A stretch of DNA of 64,000 nucleotides from Lacipirellula parvula (GCF_009177095.1 NZ_AP021861.1:5872501-5936500); one strand, 5' to 3'. Shown: positions 9,606 to 18,495, counted from the stretch's first letter. Notes: generated by a model not told the origin, from the sequence alone. Made by a program: numbers and translations.

Positions 9606-11768
9606 TTACTGAAGGCCGACCGGCAACAACGATGCCGGTTCGATAGCAAGCTCCACGAAACGCTGGTAACGCTGCTTCGGTTTGGCGATTTGCGAATTGA
9701 TCGCCAACTCCGAAAATTGAGCAGACGAATGCAAAGGCAGCCACGCCGGCGTGGTCGTCGAAATGCGGTATCCCTGCTCGACAGCCCGTTCCAGACACTT
9801 AATCGCCTCGGCTTGCATGGCGGGATCGACGCGAGCTCGCATGCTCAAGAGTCGAGCCGCGTCGACCTGCAGTTTTTTGTCGAGCGGATACTCCTCCGCC
9901 AATCGAATCGCAGACATTGCGTCTTCATGCGAAACGCTGGTTATGGAAAGTCCAGAGAGGCTCAGTTGCAGCAAGAGCCTGTTGTAACGAACCGAGGGAG
10001 AGTTAGGCAGCGCAGCGCTTGCGCGCGACAATTTCTCTTGAGCGGCGAGCAGTTTATCTTCCGGACTAAGCCGGCCTTGTCCGAGTTGATACGCCAGCGC
10101 GAGATTATTCATCACCTCAGGACAATCGCCCGCCAATTTGAACGCTATCTCCCCAGTAGGAATGCCGCCTGAGAAATCATTGAGTTTGCAATCGCAGTAC
10201 GCGATGTAGGCCGCCGCGACGGCGGAAGGCTGCTGACGATTGACCTTCAAGAAGCATTCCTGCGCTCGCAACGCGTCGCCCGCTCGCAACAAAGCCAAGC
10301 CAAGTGCAAATTGCACTGCTGGGGCGTCGGCTTGAAGCATCAGGCTGCGTTCCAACGAAATTCTAGCGTCGGCTAACCGGCCCTCCTGCATCATTGCAAT
10401 CCCTGCATTGAACAGCCGCGCGTCTTCCGACGGGCGGGATGCGTAGAGCACTCCAGATCCTGCGATCAATGCCGAGAAAGCAATCGTGCAGGCGATCAGC
10501 GGACGGCGGCGGCGGCGGGCGGCGCGCTGGAGCCTGCCTCGCGCCGTGAACGCAGCGCCCAGAATATCTGCGAGCGCTCCGGCCGACTGATGTCGCTCCA
10601 GGGGATCGAACGCAATGCAACGCTCGACGGCGGCGGCCAACCGAGGGGGGATCGTAGCGTCCAAGGCAAGCAATCGTACAAATCCTTTTCGCTGTTGCTG
10701 CAACAATTCAGTCGCTAGGCTGCGCCGATCGCCTGGCGCCGTCGACAATGGAAACGGCAACCGTCCGCTCAATGCTTCGTACAACAAAATGCCAAGCGAA
10801 AAGAGATCGGAGCGCTGGTCGTAGGCGGCGTCGCCAAACTCAAGGCCCACCGCCTGCAACTGCTCGGGCGGCATGTAAGGGAGCGTTCCCCCTTTCGCCT
10901 CGACGGAGTGGGACAAACTGCCGCTCAGATTAAAGTCCATGAGCAGCGGCGTGCCGTCCCATGACAGCAAGACGTTCGAAGGCTTCACGTCGCCATGCAC
11001 GACCCCCTGGTCATGCGCGTGAGCGAGCGCCAACGCCAGCCGCCAGCCGACCCACGCGACGCAATCGTGCTTGTCATAAAAACGCGGCCGAGCGGGTGCA
11101 GCTTCTGCAACTTCTACGGAGTCAGTGGGACGGCGGGACGCATTGGCGACGGATAATAGCAGATCGCCGGCACGCGCATCTTGGCGAGCATCGGCCTCGA
11201 TAAACTCACACAACGTGCTTCGCCCTACGAATGGCATGCAAATGTGCGCCAATTTCGTCTGGGGGTCTGACGACGCCGAGTAAATCGGCACGATATTCGG
11301 ATGCCGCAGCCGGCCGAGCAGGTCGGCTTCCAGCAAGCTATTGCGGGTGAATTTAACGATCACCTGCCGATCGCCGACGCCCGCCTGACGGCACAGGAAG
11401 ACGCGAGAATGAGCTCCCTTGCCCACTTGCTCCATCAGCAGGAACGCCCCGACGCGGTCGCCCGCCTCCGGCCAGTCGGCCACTTCGCTGATCGCGTGGA
11501 ACCAGGACTGGCGATTGAAGTAGCCTTCAACTTCCAACTGACGGCAGATCGAGCTACGCAGCGACTCGCCCAAGGGAGTCAGCCACCGCGAGTAATCTTC
11601 GATCGACGGCGCATGGTCGACGTCGCTGAAATTAGAGAACCGCTCGATGGCGCGTTCCACGACGAACGAATGATCTTTGTCCGATTCGAGCAGCGTCTGC
11701 AATTCCGCGACCACGCGAAGGGCGTCTGCCTCCACGCGAATCGAATCGTAAGATGCGTTCGTCTCCAT
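9606..11768 (-). CDS. Membrane Ser/Thr protein kinase with TPR repeats
   Basis: 720-residue Hanks-type kinase. Kinase domain about residues 109-405: glycine loop GKGAHS, VIVKF lysine near 139, catalytic loop HGDVKPSN (HGD in place of HRD) near 258-265, DFN instead of DFG at 278-280, and YMPPEQL activation-segment end. One TM helix spans about 424-442, and TPR-like helices follow to the C-terminus, presumably outside the membrane. The ECF sigma factor gene lies 58 bp upstream on the same strand, a common planctomycete pair in which the kinase is thought to signal to the sigma factor. The substitutions at two catalytic motifs make activity uncertain. Confidence 0.9.
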   Translation of the reverse strand: METNASYDSIRVEADALRVVAELQTLLESDKDHSFVVERAIERFSNFSDVDHAPSIEDYSRWLTPLGESLRSSICRQLEVEGYFNRQSWFHAISEVADWPEAGDRVGAFLLMEQVGKGAHSRVFLCRQAGVGDRQVIVKFTRNSLLEADLLGRLRHPNIVPIYSASSDPQTKLAHICMPFVGRSTLCEFIEADARQDARAGDLLLSVANASRRPTDSVEVAEAAPARPRFYDKHDCVAWVGWRLALALAHAHDQGVVHGDVKPSNVLLSWDGTPLLMDFNLSGSLSHSVEAKGGTLPYMPPEQLQAVGLEFGDAAYDQRSDLFSLGILLYEALSGRLPFPLSTAPGDRRSLATELLQQQRKGFVRLLALDATIPPRLAAAVERCIAFDPLERHQSAGALADILGAAFTARGRLQRAARRRRRPLIACTIAFSALIAGSGVLYASRPSEDARLFNAGIAMMQEGRLADARISLERSLMLQADAPAVQFALGLALLRAGDALRAQECFLKVNRQQPSAVAAAYIAYCDCKLNDFSGGIPTGEIAFKLAGDCPEVMNNLALAYQLGQGRLSPEDKLLAAQEKLSRASAALPNSPSVRYNRLLLQLSLSGLSITSVSHEDAMSAIRLAEEYPLDKKLQVDAARLLSMRARVDPAMQAEAIKCLERAVEQGYRISTTTPAWLPLHSSAQFSELAINSQIAKPKQRYQRFVELAIEPASLLPVGLQ

Positions 11769-11826
11769 AGTCTTCTGTCGCCGCTCGGCGCCAATTAATT
11801 TAAAGACTTCCTAGAGTTCGACGATG

Positions 11827-12447
11827 CTAGCTTGAAAGTGATTCGAGGAGCGAATCGAGTGCTCGCCGAACCGTGCTGACGCTAATGTTTAATCGTCCCG
11901 CGACTTCTTCGTACGTTAAACCTTGCAATCGCAGTTCGACGATTCGCCGCCCGCGATCGCCTGAGTTATTAATCGCTCGTTGCCAATTCTCGCGCGTGCT
12001 GATGATTTCAAGCGGCTCCTGAGCGCGCGCATCGTGCAAGTCGACGTCTGGCCGACTGTTGGCCGCGGCTGTATTGCCGGCGTCCGGTTGCGAGAGCGAC
12101 TGCTCTCGACCTAAGTCGAACGCCTTCGTCGTCGTATAGTGGCGGTGGGTCTCATACACCTTATATTTAGCCATTCCGGCTAAATAAGCGACCAGCTTCT
12201 CCGGCGTCGACGCATCGTCGAACTTGGCTCCTTTGCGAATCAGCGACTTCCAAACCGATTGCACGATGTCGGTGGAATCGACCTTCGAGCGCAACTCAGA
12301 GGGCAAATGGCGGCGCACGACGCGCAAAATATTCTTCGAGTATCGCTCAAGCAGCAGCCACACGGCCTCTTCCGAGCCGCGCGCTGCTTCGCGCATCAAT
12401 TCCTCGAAGGAATCTGTCGTCGACGATGGATCGGTGTCATATGCCAT
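11827..12447 (-). CDS. ECF RNA polymerase sigma factor
   Basis: 206-residue sigma-70 family ECF factor of the planctomycete type. Region 2 is seen in SKNILRVVRRHLP...VDSTDIVQSVW; region 4 helix-turn-helix is RLQGLTYEEVAGRLNISVST near the C-terminus. Start taken at the ATG at 12447; an in-frame TTG nine codons upstream is also possible. It is transcribed toward the TPR kinase gene 58 bp downstream, and the two probably form one signalling unit that redirects RNA polymerase to a regulon not identifiable here. Confidence 0.92.
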   Translation of the reverse strand: MAYDTDPSSTTDSFEELMREAARGSEEAVWLLLERYSKNILRVVRRHLPSELRSKVDSTDIVQSVWKSLIRKGAKFDDASTPEKLVAYLAGMAKYKVYETHRHYTTTKAFDLGREQSLSQPDAGNTAAANSRPDVDLHDARAQEPLEIISTRENWQRAINNSGDRGRRIVELRLQGLTYEEVAGRLNISVSTVRRALDSLLESLSS

Positions 12448-12652
12448 ATCCGCACTCAAGTGCAAGGTCGCCAATCGCGGCAGGTCGTCTCAAATTACTA
12501 ATCAGCTAAGCTCACAAGCATCAATACGTCATCTGCCATTCGCAACTTCGCTGGCAATGTTGTCGTCCGCCGAGGCTTTTCCTCATCCACCATAATGCGT
12601 CCCGCCGCAAACGACGGCTTCATTGCAGATCCGAACTCAAGCGACAGGCAAC

Positions 12653-13636
12653 TCATGGCGCCGGACTTCCTCCTTCGTCCCATCCATGTCCCGCTCGATA
12701 GTGAATCAACGGATCAAGGTCGTAACTCATGACCTGCACCGAACCGTCGCAATAAACCATATTCGTCCCTGCGGCATGAGCGCTGCCGAATCGATACTGC
12801 GCCGAAGTGCTCGAGGCAGGCAGCGAATCGTCCTGGGCGAGCGTTAAGTCGATTCTCGTGTACCGATGGTTGTCTGAGCAAAAGCCCGTAAAAACTGAGT
12901 CGTTGTCGCCGATCGATTCGCCCGTCAGGTAGTGCTCTGAATGCAAGTACTTCTCGCCAATCAAGTACGTTTGCGAAGCACCGTCGACAATCCGGCGAAG
13001 CTGCGTGCCCGTGCGGGAGAAGGAAATGCCCGTGAACTGCGTGGTGGGGTCGGCGGAATATCCTTCCGGCATCGGCCAGTTGTGAGTGACTTCTGCAGCC
13101 AGCGTCCCAGGTCCAGGATCGGACGTGATCAGCGTTGAGCCCGTGCTGATCGCAAAGTCGCTGTGCGCGAATTCCGGGGGTGAGCCAAATGGCTTGATCG
13201 CCTTCAAGTACGGGTAGTTGCCAGAAAGGGTAACGGCCTCGGCGCCACGTCGCGTCGGACAGTTAAACATTGGCATCGGTTGAACTAGCCGGGCATGCGC
13301 TTCTTCGATGCTGCCGTTCCGCGCCAACTCCCACAGCGGGCGTTGCTCAATGTACGGCAACAGGCTGTATCCCCAACTTCCTGGCTGCCGTAGACCAAAT
13401 CCACGCGACGGCATGCCCGTCCACTGGAAGCCCCATCCGCCGTGAGGAAAGACTTTTTGGGACTCGTGATACGTCAGCAGCCCGAGCCCCAACTGCTTGA
13501 GATTGTTCTGGCAAGACGCCCGCCGACTTGCCTCGCGGGCCGCTTGAACTGCCGGCAGCAACAACGCAATGAGAATTCCTAGGATGGCAATCACCACTAG
13601 GAGTTCGACCAGCGTAAATGCAGACCTTCGGCGCAC
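12653..13636 (-). CDS. DUF1559 prepilin-type protein
   Basis: 327 residues. The N-terminus is a type IV prepilin-like signal, [20 protein letters not shown], with cleavage/methylation expected before Phe, followed by the [20 protein letters not shown] block that defines the DUF1559 family, hugely expanded in planctomycetes. The C-terminus has the family's H-x-G-G-like end ([20 protein letters not shown]). It would be processed by a prepilin peptidase and form a pseudopilin-like membrane or surface component. It lies upstream of the ECF/kinase pair on the same strand but 180 bp away, so co-transcription is uncertain. Confidence 0.93.
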   Translation of the reverse strand: MRRRSAFTLVELLVVIAILGILIALLLPAVQAAREASRRASCQNNLKQLGLGLLTYHESQKVFPHGGWGFQWTGMPSRGFGLRQPGSWGYSLLPYIEQRPLWELARNGSIEEAHARLVQPMPMFNCPTRRGAEAVTLSGNYPYLKAIKPFGSPPEFAHSDFAISTGSTLITSDPGPGTLAAEVTHNWPMPEGYSADPTTQFTGISFSRTGTQLRRIVDGASQTYLIGEKYLHSEHYLTGESIGDNDSVFTGFCSDNHRYTRIDLTLAQDDSLPASSTSAQYRFGSAHAAGTNMVYCDGSVQVMSYDLDPLIHYRAGHGWDEGGSPAP

Positions 13637-14299
13637 GGCGTATCAGTCCGTTGGGGCGAGTAGCGTGAAGAGACCTCTCATAGTCTTTCACGTTCAACTT
13701 CGCCACGCAACGACTACCGCAACTCGTTGCCAGTTAAAGAGTTAACCCCGCCAGCAAAGGCTAGCGAGCAGAGTTAATTCACCATTTAGCCGATTGCATA
13801 GCGGCATCGGCGCAGCGAAAGACGCTGATAGATAAAGCGGAAAACGCTTTGGAAACCGCAAGCTGCGGCAACAACGTGCGTCAGCGGAGAACGACGCGCG
13901 AAGTCGCCGTTAGCTTCTCATTGCCGATGGGCGACGCGCGGCGCAGCCAGCTTTTGGCCTAATTTCCCGAGCTTTTCACGCCCTGAGCGCAGCCTTCTGG
14001 AAAAACAGTCCACCGCGCCGACCCACCCGACGTTGCGAAGGTGGATGGGCCGACGCGGCTTCCTGTGGCTGTATGCTACGGGGCAGCGCAGCACCCAGCG
14101 GACAGAGAGCAACTCCAGAAGGAAGCAGAGTGGTCCCTCATTCCAGGTAGTTGCGAAGGCCGATCAGAACTGCTCATCAATTCTCAGAAAATTTTAGAAC
14201 CGGTGATATTTCTCGAAAAACCGAACCCCAACCCCACAAACGGGGGGCTCAAAATAGCCTCGACAAAGCTTGGTCGGGGCTGGAGCACTATCGCGCAGC
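13637..14299. other. Intergenic stretch, nothing recognised
   Basis: About 660 bases without a convincing gene. It contains weak hairpins only; reading frames here look like chance openings. Confidence 0.4.
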
Positions 14300-14330
14300 A
14301 AAAAGCCGGCAGCCGAGTCATCCCCGGCCT
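14300..14330 (-). terminator. Possible terminator of slipin gene
   Basis: On the minus strand a GCCGG/CCGGC stem is followed by a run of five T, 16 to 46 bases after the slipin stop codon. The stem is short, so this is tentative. Confidence 0.35.
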
Positions 14331-14345
14331 CCGGTCGTTAGCTAG

Positions 14346-15445
14346 CTACAGCAAATTGACCACGCGATCCGCGAGGCCCTTCTCACCAAGCACCACGTTG
14401 AGCTTGCCGCTCGCGGCGACTCGCTCCAGGACTTCCAGTTCCCGGAGCCGCATCAGCGTCGGGTTGTCGGCGAGCAGCCGAGCGGTGTTTGCCTGGCTGC
14501 GCATCGCGGCGGTTTCCTCACGGCGGACGATCAAGTTGGCCTCGGCCGCCTTCTTGGCCTCGGTCACCTTGTTCATCAGGTCCTTCATCTCGCCCGGCAG
14601 GATAATGTCGCGTACGCCCACCGAGACGATTTGCAGACCCAACTCGCCCGCACGACGGCTGACCGCTTCCTCGAACTCGCCGGTGACCGCATCCTTCTCG
14701 GTCAAGAACGAATCGAGATCGCGTGTCGCGACAATCGCCCGCAGCGCGAGTTGCGCCTCGCGGTAGAGCGACTGCGTCGCGCCGTCGGCCACCATGATCG
14801 ACTGCCGCGCATCGACCACTCGGTAAGTGACCACCGCATTCATGCGGAGGGTTACCTTGTCGGCGGTCATGATTTCCTGACCAGCGACGTCGAGGGTCTG
14901 CTCGCGCAGGTCGATCTCCGTCACGCGAGCGTCGCCCATGCCGCGCCACCAAGCGTACTGGCCTGGCGGCAAGGTTTCGACGTACTCGCCGTTCTGGAAC
15001 ACGACGCCGACCTTGTAACGGTCCACCGTGCACACGTCGAGCACTTGCGACGCTTGCTGGCTGCGGACAATCACGTTGAAGTCGTCGTGCTGGAAGCGGA
15101 CCTTCCGCGCGTCGATCACTTCAATGCGCACTTCCTTGAAGCCGGTCCAGTAGGGTACAGGCCCGGCGGCAGGATGTGGCTGAAGCGACCGTCGATCCAG
15201 ACAAGCGCCCGCTGGTGGTCCTTCAGGTCGACCACTTGCGCACGCCCCGCAAGGGCGCCGCTCTTCACGATCACGTCGAGCTTGTCGTGGCGGATCCACG
15301 GCAGTCGCTGCGACGCGACGTCGATGCGGACTTTCTGCAGCGGATCGAAGATCCAGCGGCGGCCCGCATCGAGCAAGCCTTGGAACTCGCCGTCGCGGAA
15401 GTGCAGGCCGACTTCGTCGCTGTGGATGTGAACTCGTTTGAACAT
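14346..15445 (-). pseudogene. Slipin/SPFH-domain protein split by a one-base frameshift
   Basis: Two overlapping frames together make one slipin (stomatin/prohibitin-like) protein of about 366 residues. The first frame runs from the ATG at 15445 (FKRVHIHSDEVGLHFRDG) to ILPPGLYP near 15155, then the protein continues in the next frame as YWTGFKEVRIEV and on through the SPFH core (IVRSQQASQVLDV, LRMNAVVTYRV, SQANTARLLADNP). Adding one base at the GGG run at 15153-15155 (+ strand) restores LYPYWTGFKEV, the expected family sequence. Slipins are membrane-scaffold proteins, often next to proteases. This is either a sequencing error or a recent inactivation; upstream sits a palindromic repeat rather than a recognisable operon partner. 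Confidence 0.85.
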
Positions 15446-15536
15446 GATGGCCGCACCTCCTTTCGTGTTGTGACTATGCGGCTGCTCGTCTTCCGTCTTT
15501 GACTACTGACTATACAGTTTCGATCAAAAGACGTTT

Positions 15537-15622
15537 AACACAGAGAGCACAGAGGACACGGAGAAATGTAGTTGATACTCACTATCTAGTTCTTCTCTGT
15601 GCTCTCTGTGTCCTCTGTGTTT
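15537..15622. repeat. Interspersed palindrome built on CACAGAGGACACAGAGAG-like units
   Basis: Two roughly 30-base arms in inverted orientation (15537-15565 and 15591-15622) made of AACACAGAGAGCACAGAG-type sequence. A close relative is at 62066-62158. Placement upstream of a gene and between genes suggests a mobile or self-propagating intergenic repeat rather than a terminator. Confidence 0.8.
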
Positions 15623-16020
15623 AAGTGATTGTTTTTCCTACAGGAAATATTGGATGCGTTCCACCGTTAAATGGTTCGCACGATTCTTGAAAACCCCTCG
15701 GGCAACGAAGCGGACGATTGATCACGCCTCCGTACGCGGAGCGTCGTTTAAGCAATTGCGACTGCAGCGTCGTTGGCAAGCGTCCGTCGACCTGCTGCGA
15801 AGCAAACGCTTCGCAGCGGCGGTCAACCTCTCGCCGGCGTCAAACGCTGCAGACGCGAGTGCGGAATCCACGCACTACAGAGCGTCGGCGGGCGCTGCCG
15901 CGATCGCCATCTCGCCGAAGCGAGTACGGCGACGCGCGGCGGATCAATCCATTCGTTCGTTGCCCTCGGGGTTACCTTGACGCTTGCGCGCCTGCTTTGG
16001 AGCGAGTTTTCACACTCGCG
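15623..16020. other. Intergenic stretch, nothing recognised
   Basis: About 400 bases between the palindromic repeat and the tRNA array. Open frames exist but show no coding character or family signature. Confidence 0.35.
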
Positions 16021-16093
16021 GTGGGGGTACGGGAGTCGAACCCGTGACTTCCAGAGTCTAAATCTGATGCTCTACCAACTGAGCTAACCGGTG
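16021..16093 (-). tRNA. tRNA-like gene, anticodon UAG, probably degenerate
   Basis: The D arm (TAGCTCAGTTGGTAGAGC), the anticodon arm TCAGA-TTTAGAC-TCTGG and the T arm ACGGG-TTCGACT-CCCGT are intact. The anticodon UAG would read the Leu codon CUA, but the variable loop is short (class I), unlike tRNA-Leu. The acceptor stem CACCGGT/ACCCCCA has central C:C mismatches and position 73 is C, so the gene may be chimeric or dead. Confidence 0.55.
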
Positions 16094-16098
16094 GCGGA

Positions 16099-16147
16099 CG
16101 ACGCGCCCGTTCGAGCCCATGTTCGGAACACGCTGTGCTAACCGGTT
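16099..16147 (-). other. tRNA relic sharing the 5' half of the neighbouring gene
   Basis: Minus-strand sequence repeats the ACCGGTTAGC start of the adjacent tRNA-like gene, then passes into a GGGCTCGAACGGG T-arm-like piece with no anticodon arm. It looks like a deletion relic of a tRNA. Confidence 0.35.
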
Positions 16148-16220
16148 TAATGGAGCGCAGCGCGCCGCTGGTTTCGACGCGTCGGACCTTGCTTGAAGAG
16201 ACATACAAATCACTTGCAAG

Positions 16221-16292
16221 AGACGCCGGCGGGAGTCGAACCCGCTCCGAGCTGCGTTGCAGGCAGCCGCCTCACCATTGGGCTTCAGCGTC
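16221..16292 (-). tRNA. tRNA-Cys(GCA)
   Basis: Acceptor stem GACGCTG/CGGCGTC, anticodon arm GCTGC-CTGCAAC-GCAGC, T arm GCGGG-TTCGACT-CCCGC and discriminator U73, the Cys identity base. The CCA end is not encoded. Confidence 0.93.
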
Positions 16293-16311
16293 GATTGTTC
16301 GCGCGATCATC

Positions 16312-16390
16312 AAAGCCACCGGCTCCGCCGGTGGACGAACTGCGAGTTGGCTCCACCTTGCTACGTCCACCGGCGGAGCCGGTGGCTTTT
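16312..16390. repeat. Perfect inverted repeat with 25-base arms
   Basis: Arms at 16312-16336 and 16365-16390 (AAAGCCACCGGCTCCGCC and its complement) enclose a short loop. Ends in TTTT on the + strand, so it could also stop transcription. Confidence 0.75.
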
Positions 16391-16401
16391 AGTGGGTCGC
16401 G

Positions 16402-16440
16402 AAAAAATCACGTTGGGCCGCCGTTGCCGACGGCCCAACG
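16402..16440 (-). terminator. Rho-independent terminator of the array-embedded protein gene
   Basis: Minus-strand stem CGTTGGGCCG/CGGCCCAACG followed by TGATTTTTT, immediately after the stop codon of the gene ending at 16443. Confidence 0.8.
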
Positions 16441-16442
16441 CG

Positions 16443-17246
16443 CTAATCAATGAAGGCCACGTGCTGCATGGCCGCAGATTCGGTCTCGGTGTTCATCACC
16501 ACTAACCGCCAATCGTCGAGCTTGATCGTCTTGTGATCGGGGTGACGAACCTTCCCGCGAACGAACGCGCGGGGGTTGCGTCGCTGGATCACCCAGCCGA
16601 TCGAACGCAACTCGGGACGACGGCTGATCAACCGCATGTACTCCCGCGGGGTAAGCCCGTTGGGATACGCTCTGCTGACGTACACAGCTTGGCCGCCGTC
16701 GCGAACGAGTTCATCGACAATGTGCGGCTTGCCGGCGCCGCGCTGCAGCCGTTCGTTTCGCAAGATGACCGATTCGTTCACCTTGGTTCCCAACGGCAGC
16801 GGCACGAAGAACCACTCCCCTTGGCGGACGAACGCCTCGTTGCGGCGACGATTACGCAGCCGCGGCTTGACGCTGCGGCGCGTTTGCTCGGAACGGACGA
16901 TGTCGGGCTTGAGCGCCTCCATCGCCGTCGCCACGGTCGACGCCGACCGCGTCTCGGGCACGGCGGCGACGAACCAATGCCGCTCGTCGCGACCGCACAG
17001 AAACTTGTGCTTGCCCGTGCCGTCAGCCGCCATCAACAGCAGATGGCGACTCGCAGGCTGAACGTCGAGCACAATCAATTCGGCGGGCGTGGGACTTGCC
17101 AAAGCGACGTCGAAAAACTCGCCGTCGCCGTCGCGACCAATGTCGATCGAAACGCCATTGGTCCGCAGGCGCCGATGGGCGCCCGCGCTCAGTCTAGCGC
17201 GCGCGCCGATCCGGGCGAAGTGCCGTTCAATCGGATGCGCGTTCAT
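16443..17246 (-). CDS. Unrecognised protein embedded in the tRNA array
   Basis: 267 residues from the ATG at 17246, chosen because GGAG sits 7 bases upstream; the frame stays open upstream through a tRNA gene but that part is not coding. I do not recognise the family. It is a basic, soluble protein with no signal peptide or TM helix. Notable blocks are GEWFFVPLPLGTKVNESVIL, a GQAVYVSRAYPNGLTPREYM segment and VRGKVRHPDHKTIKLDDW near the C-terminus. It lies between tRNA-Arg(GCG) and tRNA-Cys on the same strand and ends in its own terminator. Its position suggests a role tied to the array (RNA binding, maturation or mobility), but that is inference only. Confidence 0.8.
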   Translation of the reverse strand: MNAHPIERHFARIGARARLSAGAHRRLRTNGVSIDIGRDGDGEFFDVALASPTPAELIVLDVQPASRHLLLMAADGTGKHKFLCGRDERHWFVAAVPETRSASTVATAMEALKPDIVRSEQTRRSVKPRLRNRRRNEAFVRQGEWFFVPLPLGTKVNESVILRNERLQRGAGKPHIVDELVRDGGQAVYVSRAYPNGLTPREYMRLISRRPELRSIGWVIQRRNPRAFVRGKVRHPDHKTIKLDDWRLVVMNTETESAAMQHVAFID

Positions 17247-17285
17247 GGAACTACTCCAAAAACTAGGATGGGAAAAACTAACCAG

Positions 17286-17358
17286 TGCCCTCGCCAGGAA
17301 TTGAACCCGGTCTTCAACCTTCGCAGGGTTGCGTGCGGATCCGGCACACCCCGAGGAC
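17286..17358 (-). tRNA. tRNA-Arg(GCG)
   Basis: Acceptor GTCCTCG/CGAGGGC, anticodon arm CAACC-CTGCGAA-GGTTG, T arm CCGGG-TTCAATT-CCTGG, A73, no CCA. A GCG anticodon is unusual: bacteria normally read CGC with an ACG (inosine) tRNA. Its D arm matches that of the neighbouring tRNA-Arg(UCG), so the two are related. Confidence 0.88.
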
Positions 17359-17414
17359 AAACTTCTTCTAGCCCCTGGCTCCGCCAGGGGGTCGGCCACG
17401 ATGAAATATTCTGG

Positions 17415-17508
17415 CTCCCTCCCCCTTGAGGGGAGGGCTGGGGAGGGGGTGGAACGCTGGTACACGCTGCAGTCACCCCTCCCTAACCCTCCCCCTCAAG
17501 GGGAGGGA
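17415..17508. repeat. Inverted repeat of CCCTCCCC/GGGGAGGG type
   Basis: Arms at 17415-17451 and 17474-17508 carry CCCCCTTGAGGGGAGGG and its complement. A single related arm is at 60541-60565. It lies between two array tRNAs. Confidence 0.75.
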
Positions 17509-17538
17509 ACTTCAAAATTTTTATTCATATCAATTCAG

Positions 17539-17611
17539 CTCCCAGTAGAGGAATCGAACCCCTTCTTCGACGTTCGAAGCGTCGCGTGCGACTCCGGCAC
17601 ACTCACTGGGC
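17539..17611 (-). tRNA. tRNA-Arg(UCG)
   Basis: Acceptor GCCCAGT/ACTGGGA with a G:A mismatch at pair 1-72, anticodon arm CGACG-CTTCGAA-CGTCG, T loop TTCGATT, G73, no CCA. Shares the GTGTGCCGGA D arm with the tRNA-Arg(GCG) at 17286. Confidence 0.85.
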
Positions 17612-17636
17612 GTTGGGTTGGGTGGCGAGCCGTAGG

Positions 17637-17660
17637 TCCCCCGGTTTGAAGAACCGGGGG
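17637..17660. repeat. Short palindrome CCCCCGGTT/AACCGGGGG
   Basis: Nine-base arms around a five-base loop between tRNA-Arg(UCG) and tRNA-Thr. Likely a small interspersed hairpin; no T-run to make it a terminator. Confidence 0.6.
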
Positions 17661-17685
17661 CTAATTTGGCCGCCTTGTACTCTCA

Positions 17686-17757
17686 ATCCGGCGGAGGGAT
17701 TTGAACCCCCGTGGGGCTGTTTACAAAACAGCTGCATTGCCGCTCTGCCACGCCGGA
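17686..17757 (-). tRNA. tRNA-Thr(UGU)
   Basis: Perfect acceptor TCCGGCG/CGCCGGA, anticodon arm GCTGT-TTTGTAA-ACAGC, T loop TTCAAAT, U73, no CCA. Confidence 0.92.
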
Positions 17758-17770
17758 ACATTTCTCTCAG

Positions 17771-17840
17771 CAGGTCCGCCAGGATTTGAACCCGGTCCGT
17801 CAGTTTTGGAGGCTGACTGCTCTCCCAGGAGCACAGACCT
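17771..17840 (-). tRNA. tRNA-Trp(CCA)
   Basis: Acceptor AGGTCTG/CGGACCT, anticodon loop CTCCAAA with a C:A mismatch at pair 31-39, T loop TTCAAAT and the Trp discriminator G73. Only 70 nt, because the D loop is short. Confidence 0.88.
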
Positions 17841-17904
17841 GAAAACCCCGTCGATGCGGCCGGCGCGCCGAACGCACCGACGGGGGACACGATTAACGAC
17901 TCGA

Positions 17905-18495
17905 CTAACTTTTCAGCGGCACGTTCCAGTACGCTTCGCTGACGAACTTCGACCAACTCTCCAATCGGACTCGATGATCTCCATACGCCGGCCGCCACTC
18001 AGGAGACACGGGAACTCGCTTCAGGTTCATCCGCGCTTGCTGCGGCGTGCGGTCGGCCTTGCGGCTGTTGCAGTCGACGCAGGCAAGGACGCAGTTCGTC
18101 CAGCTCGAGACGCCGCCGTTAGCGCGTGGGATGACGTGATCGATCGTCAACTCCTCGCTCCCCGGCGTGACGCCGCAATACTGGCACTGAAAGTGGTCTC
18201 GCTTGTAAATGTTGCGTCGGCTGAACGCCACCGTCCGCCGCGGCAGGCGATCGAACTCGTTCAGTGTGATCACCTCCGGCACGCGAAACCGGACATTGAC
18301 GCCGTTCATGCAGCGTTCGTCGTCGCGCGGGCGAAGCTGCGACCAATCGCCCCAGGTGAACGTCTGGTAGTCGGCCGCATCGACCACGCGGGCCGCTTCT
18401 TTCCACAACAGCACGAGCGCCCGCGCGACGGTGGCCACGTGGACTGGTTGCCAGTTGCGGTTGAGTACCAGGACTGGTCGCTGCAATGTGTTCAT
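17905..18495 (-). CDS. HNH endonuclease inside the tRNA array
   Basis: 196-residue HNH nuclease. The N-terminal part (VLVLNRNWQPVHVATVARAL) is typical of a widespread bacterial HNH family. The nuclease core lies about residues 105-155: CQYCG, then LTIDHVIPRANGG, an Asn in SSWTNC, and CVDCNSRK, giving a zinc-stabilised beta-beta-alpha metal fold with the catalytic His in DH. It sits between tRNA-Trp and tRNA-Arg(UCU) on the same strand. Stand-alone HNH genes are common in planctomycetes, so it may be an ordinary chromosomal gene or a homing-type nuclease linked to array movement; the sequence does not decide. Confidence 0.9.
   Translation of the reverse strand: MNTLQRPVLVLNRNWQPVHVATVARALVLLWKEAARVVDAADYQTFTWGDWSQLRPRDDERCMNGVNVRFRVPEVITLNEFDRLPRRTVAFSRRNIYKRDHFQCQYCGVTPGSEELTIDHVIPRANGGVSSWTNCVLACVDCNSRKADRTPQQARMNLKRVPVSPEWRPAYGDHRVRLESWSKFVSEAYWNVPLKS

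Noticed and set aside
16021-16093. Amber-suppressor tRNA
   Set aside because: The anticodon is UAG, which reads CUA; an amber suppressor would need CUA.
16533-17429. 298-codon plus-strand frame opposite the array-embedded protein
   Set aside because: It runs through a tRNA gene and an inverted repeat, and the minus-strand gene has a ribosome site and a terminator.
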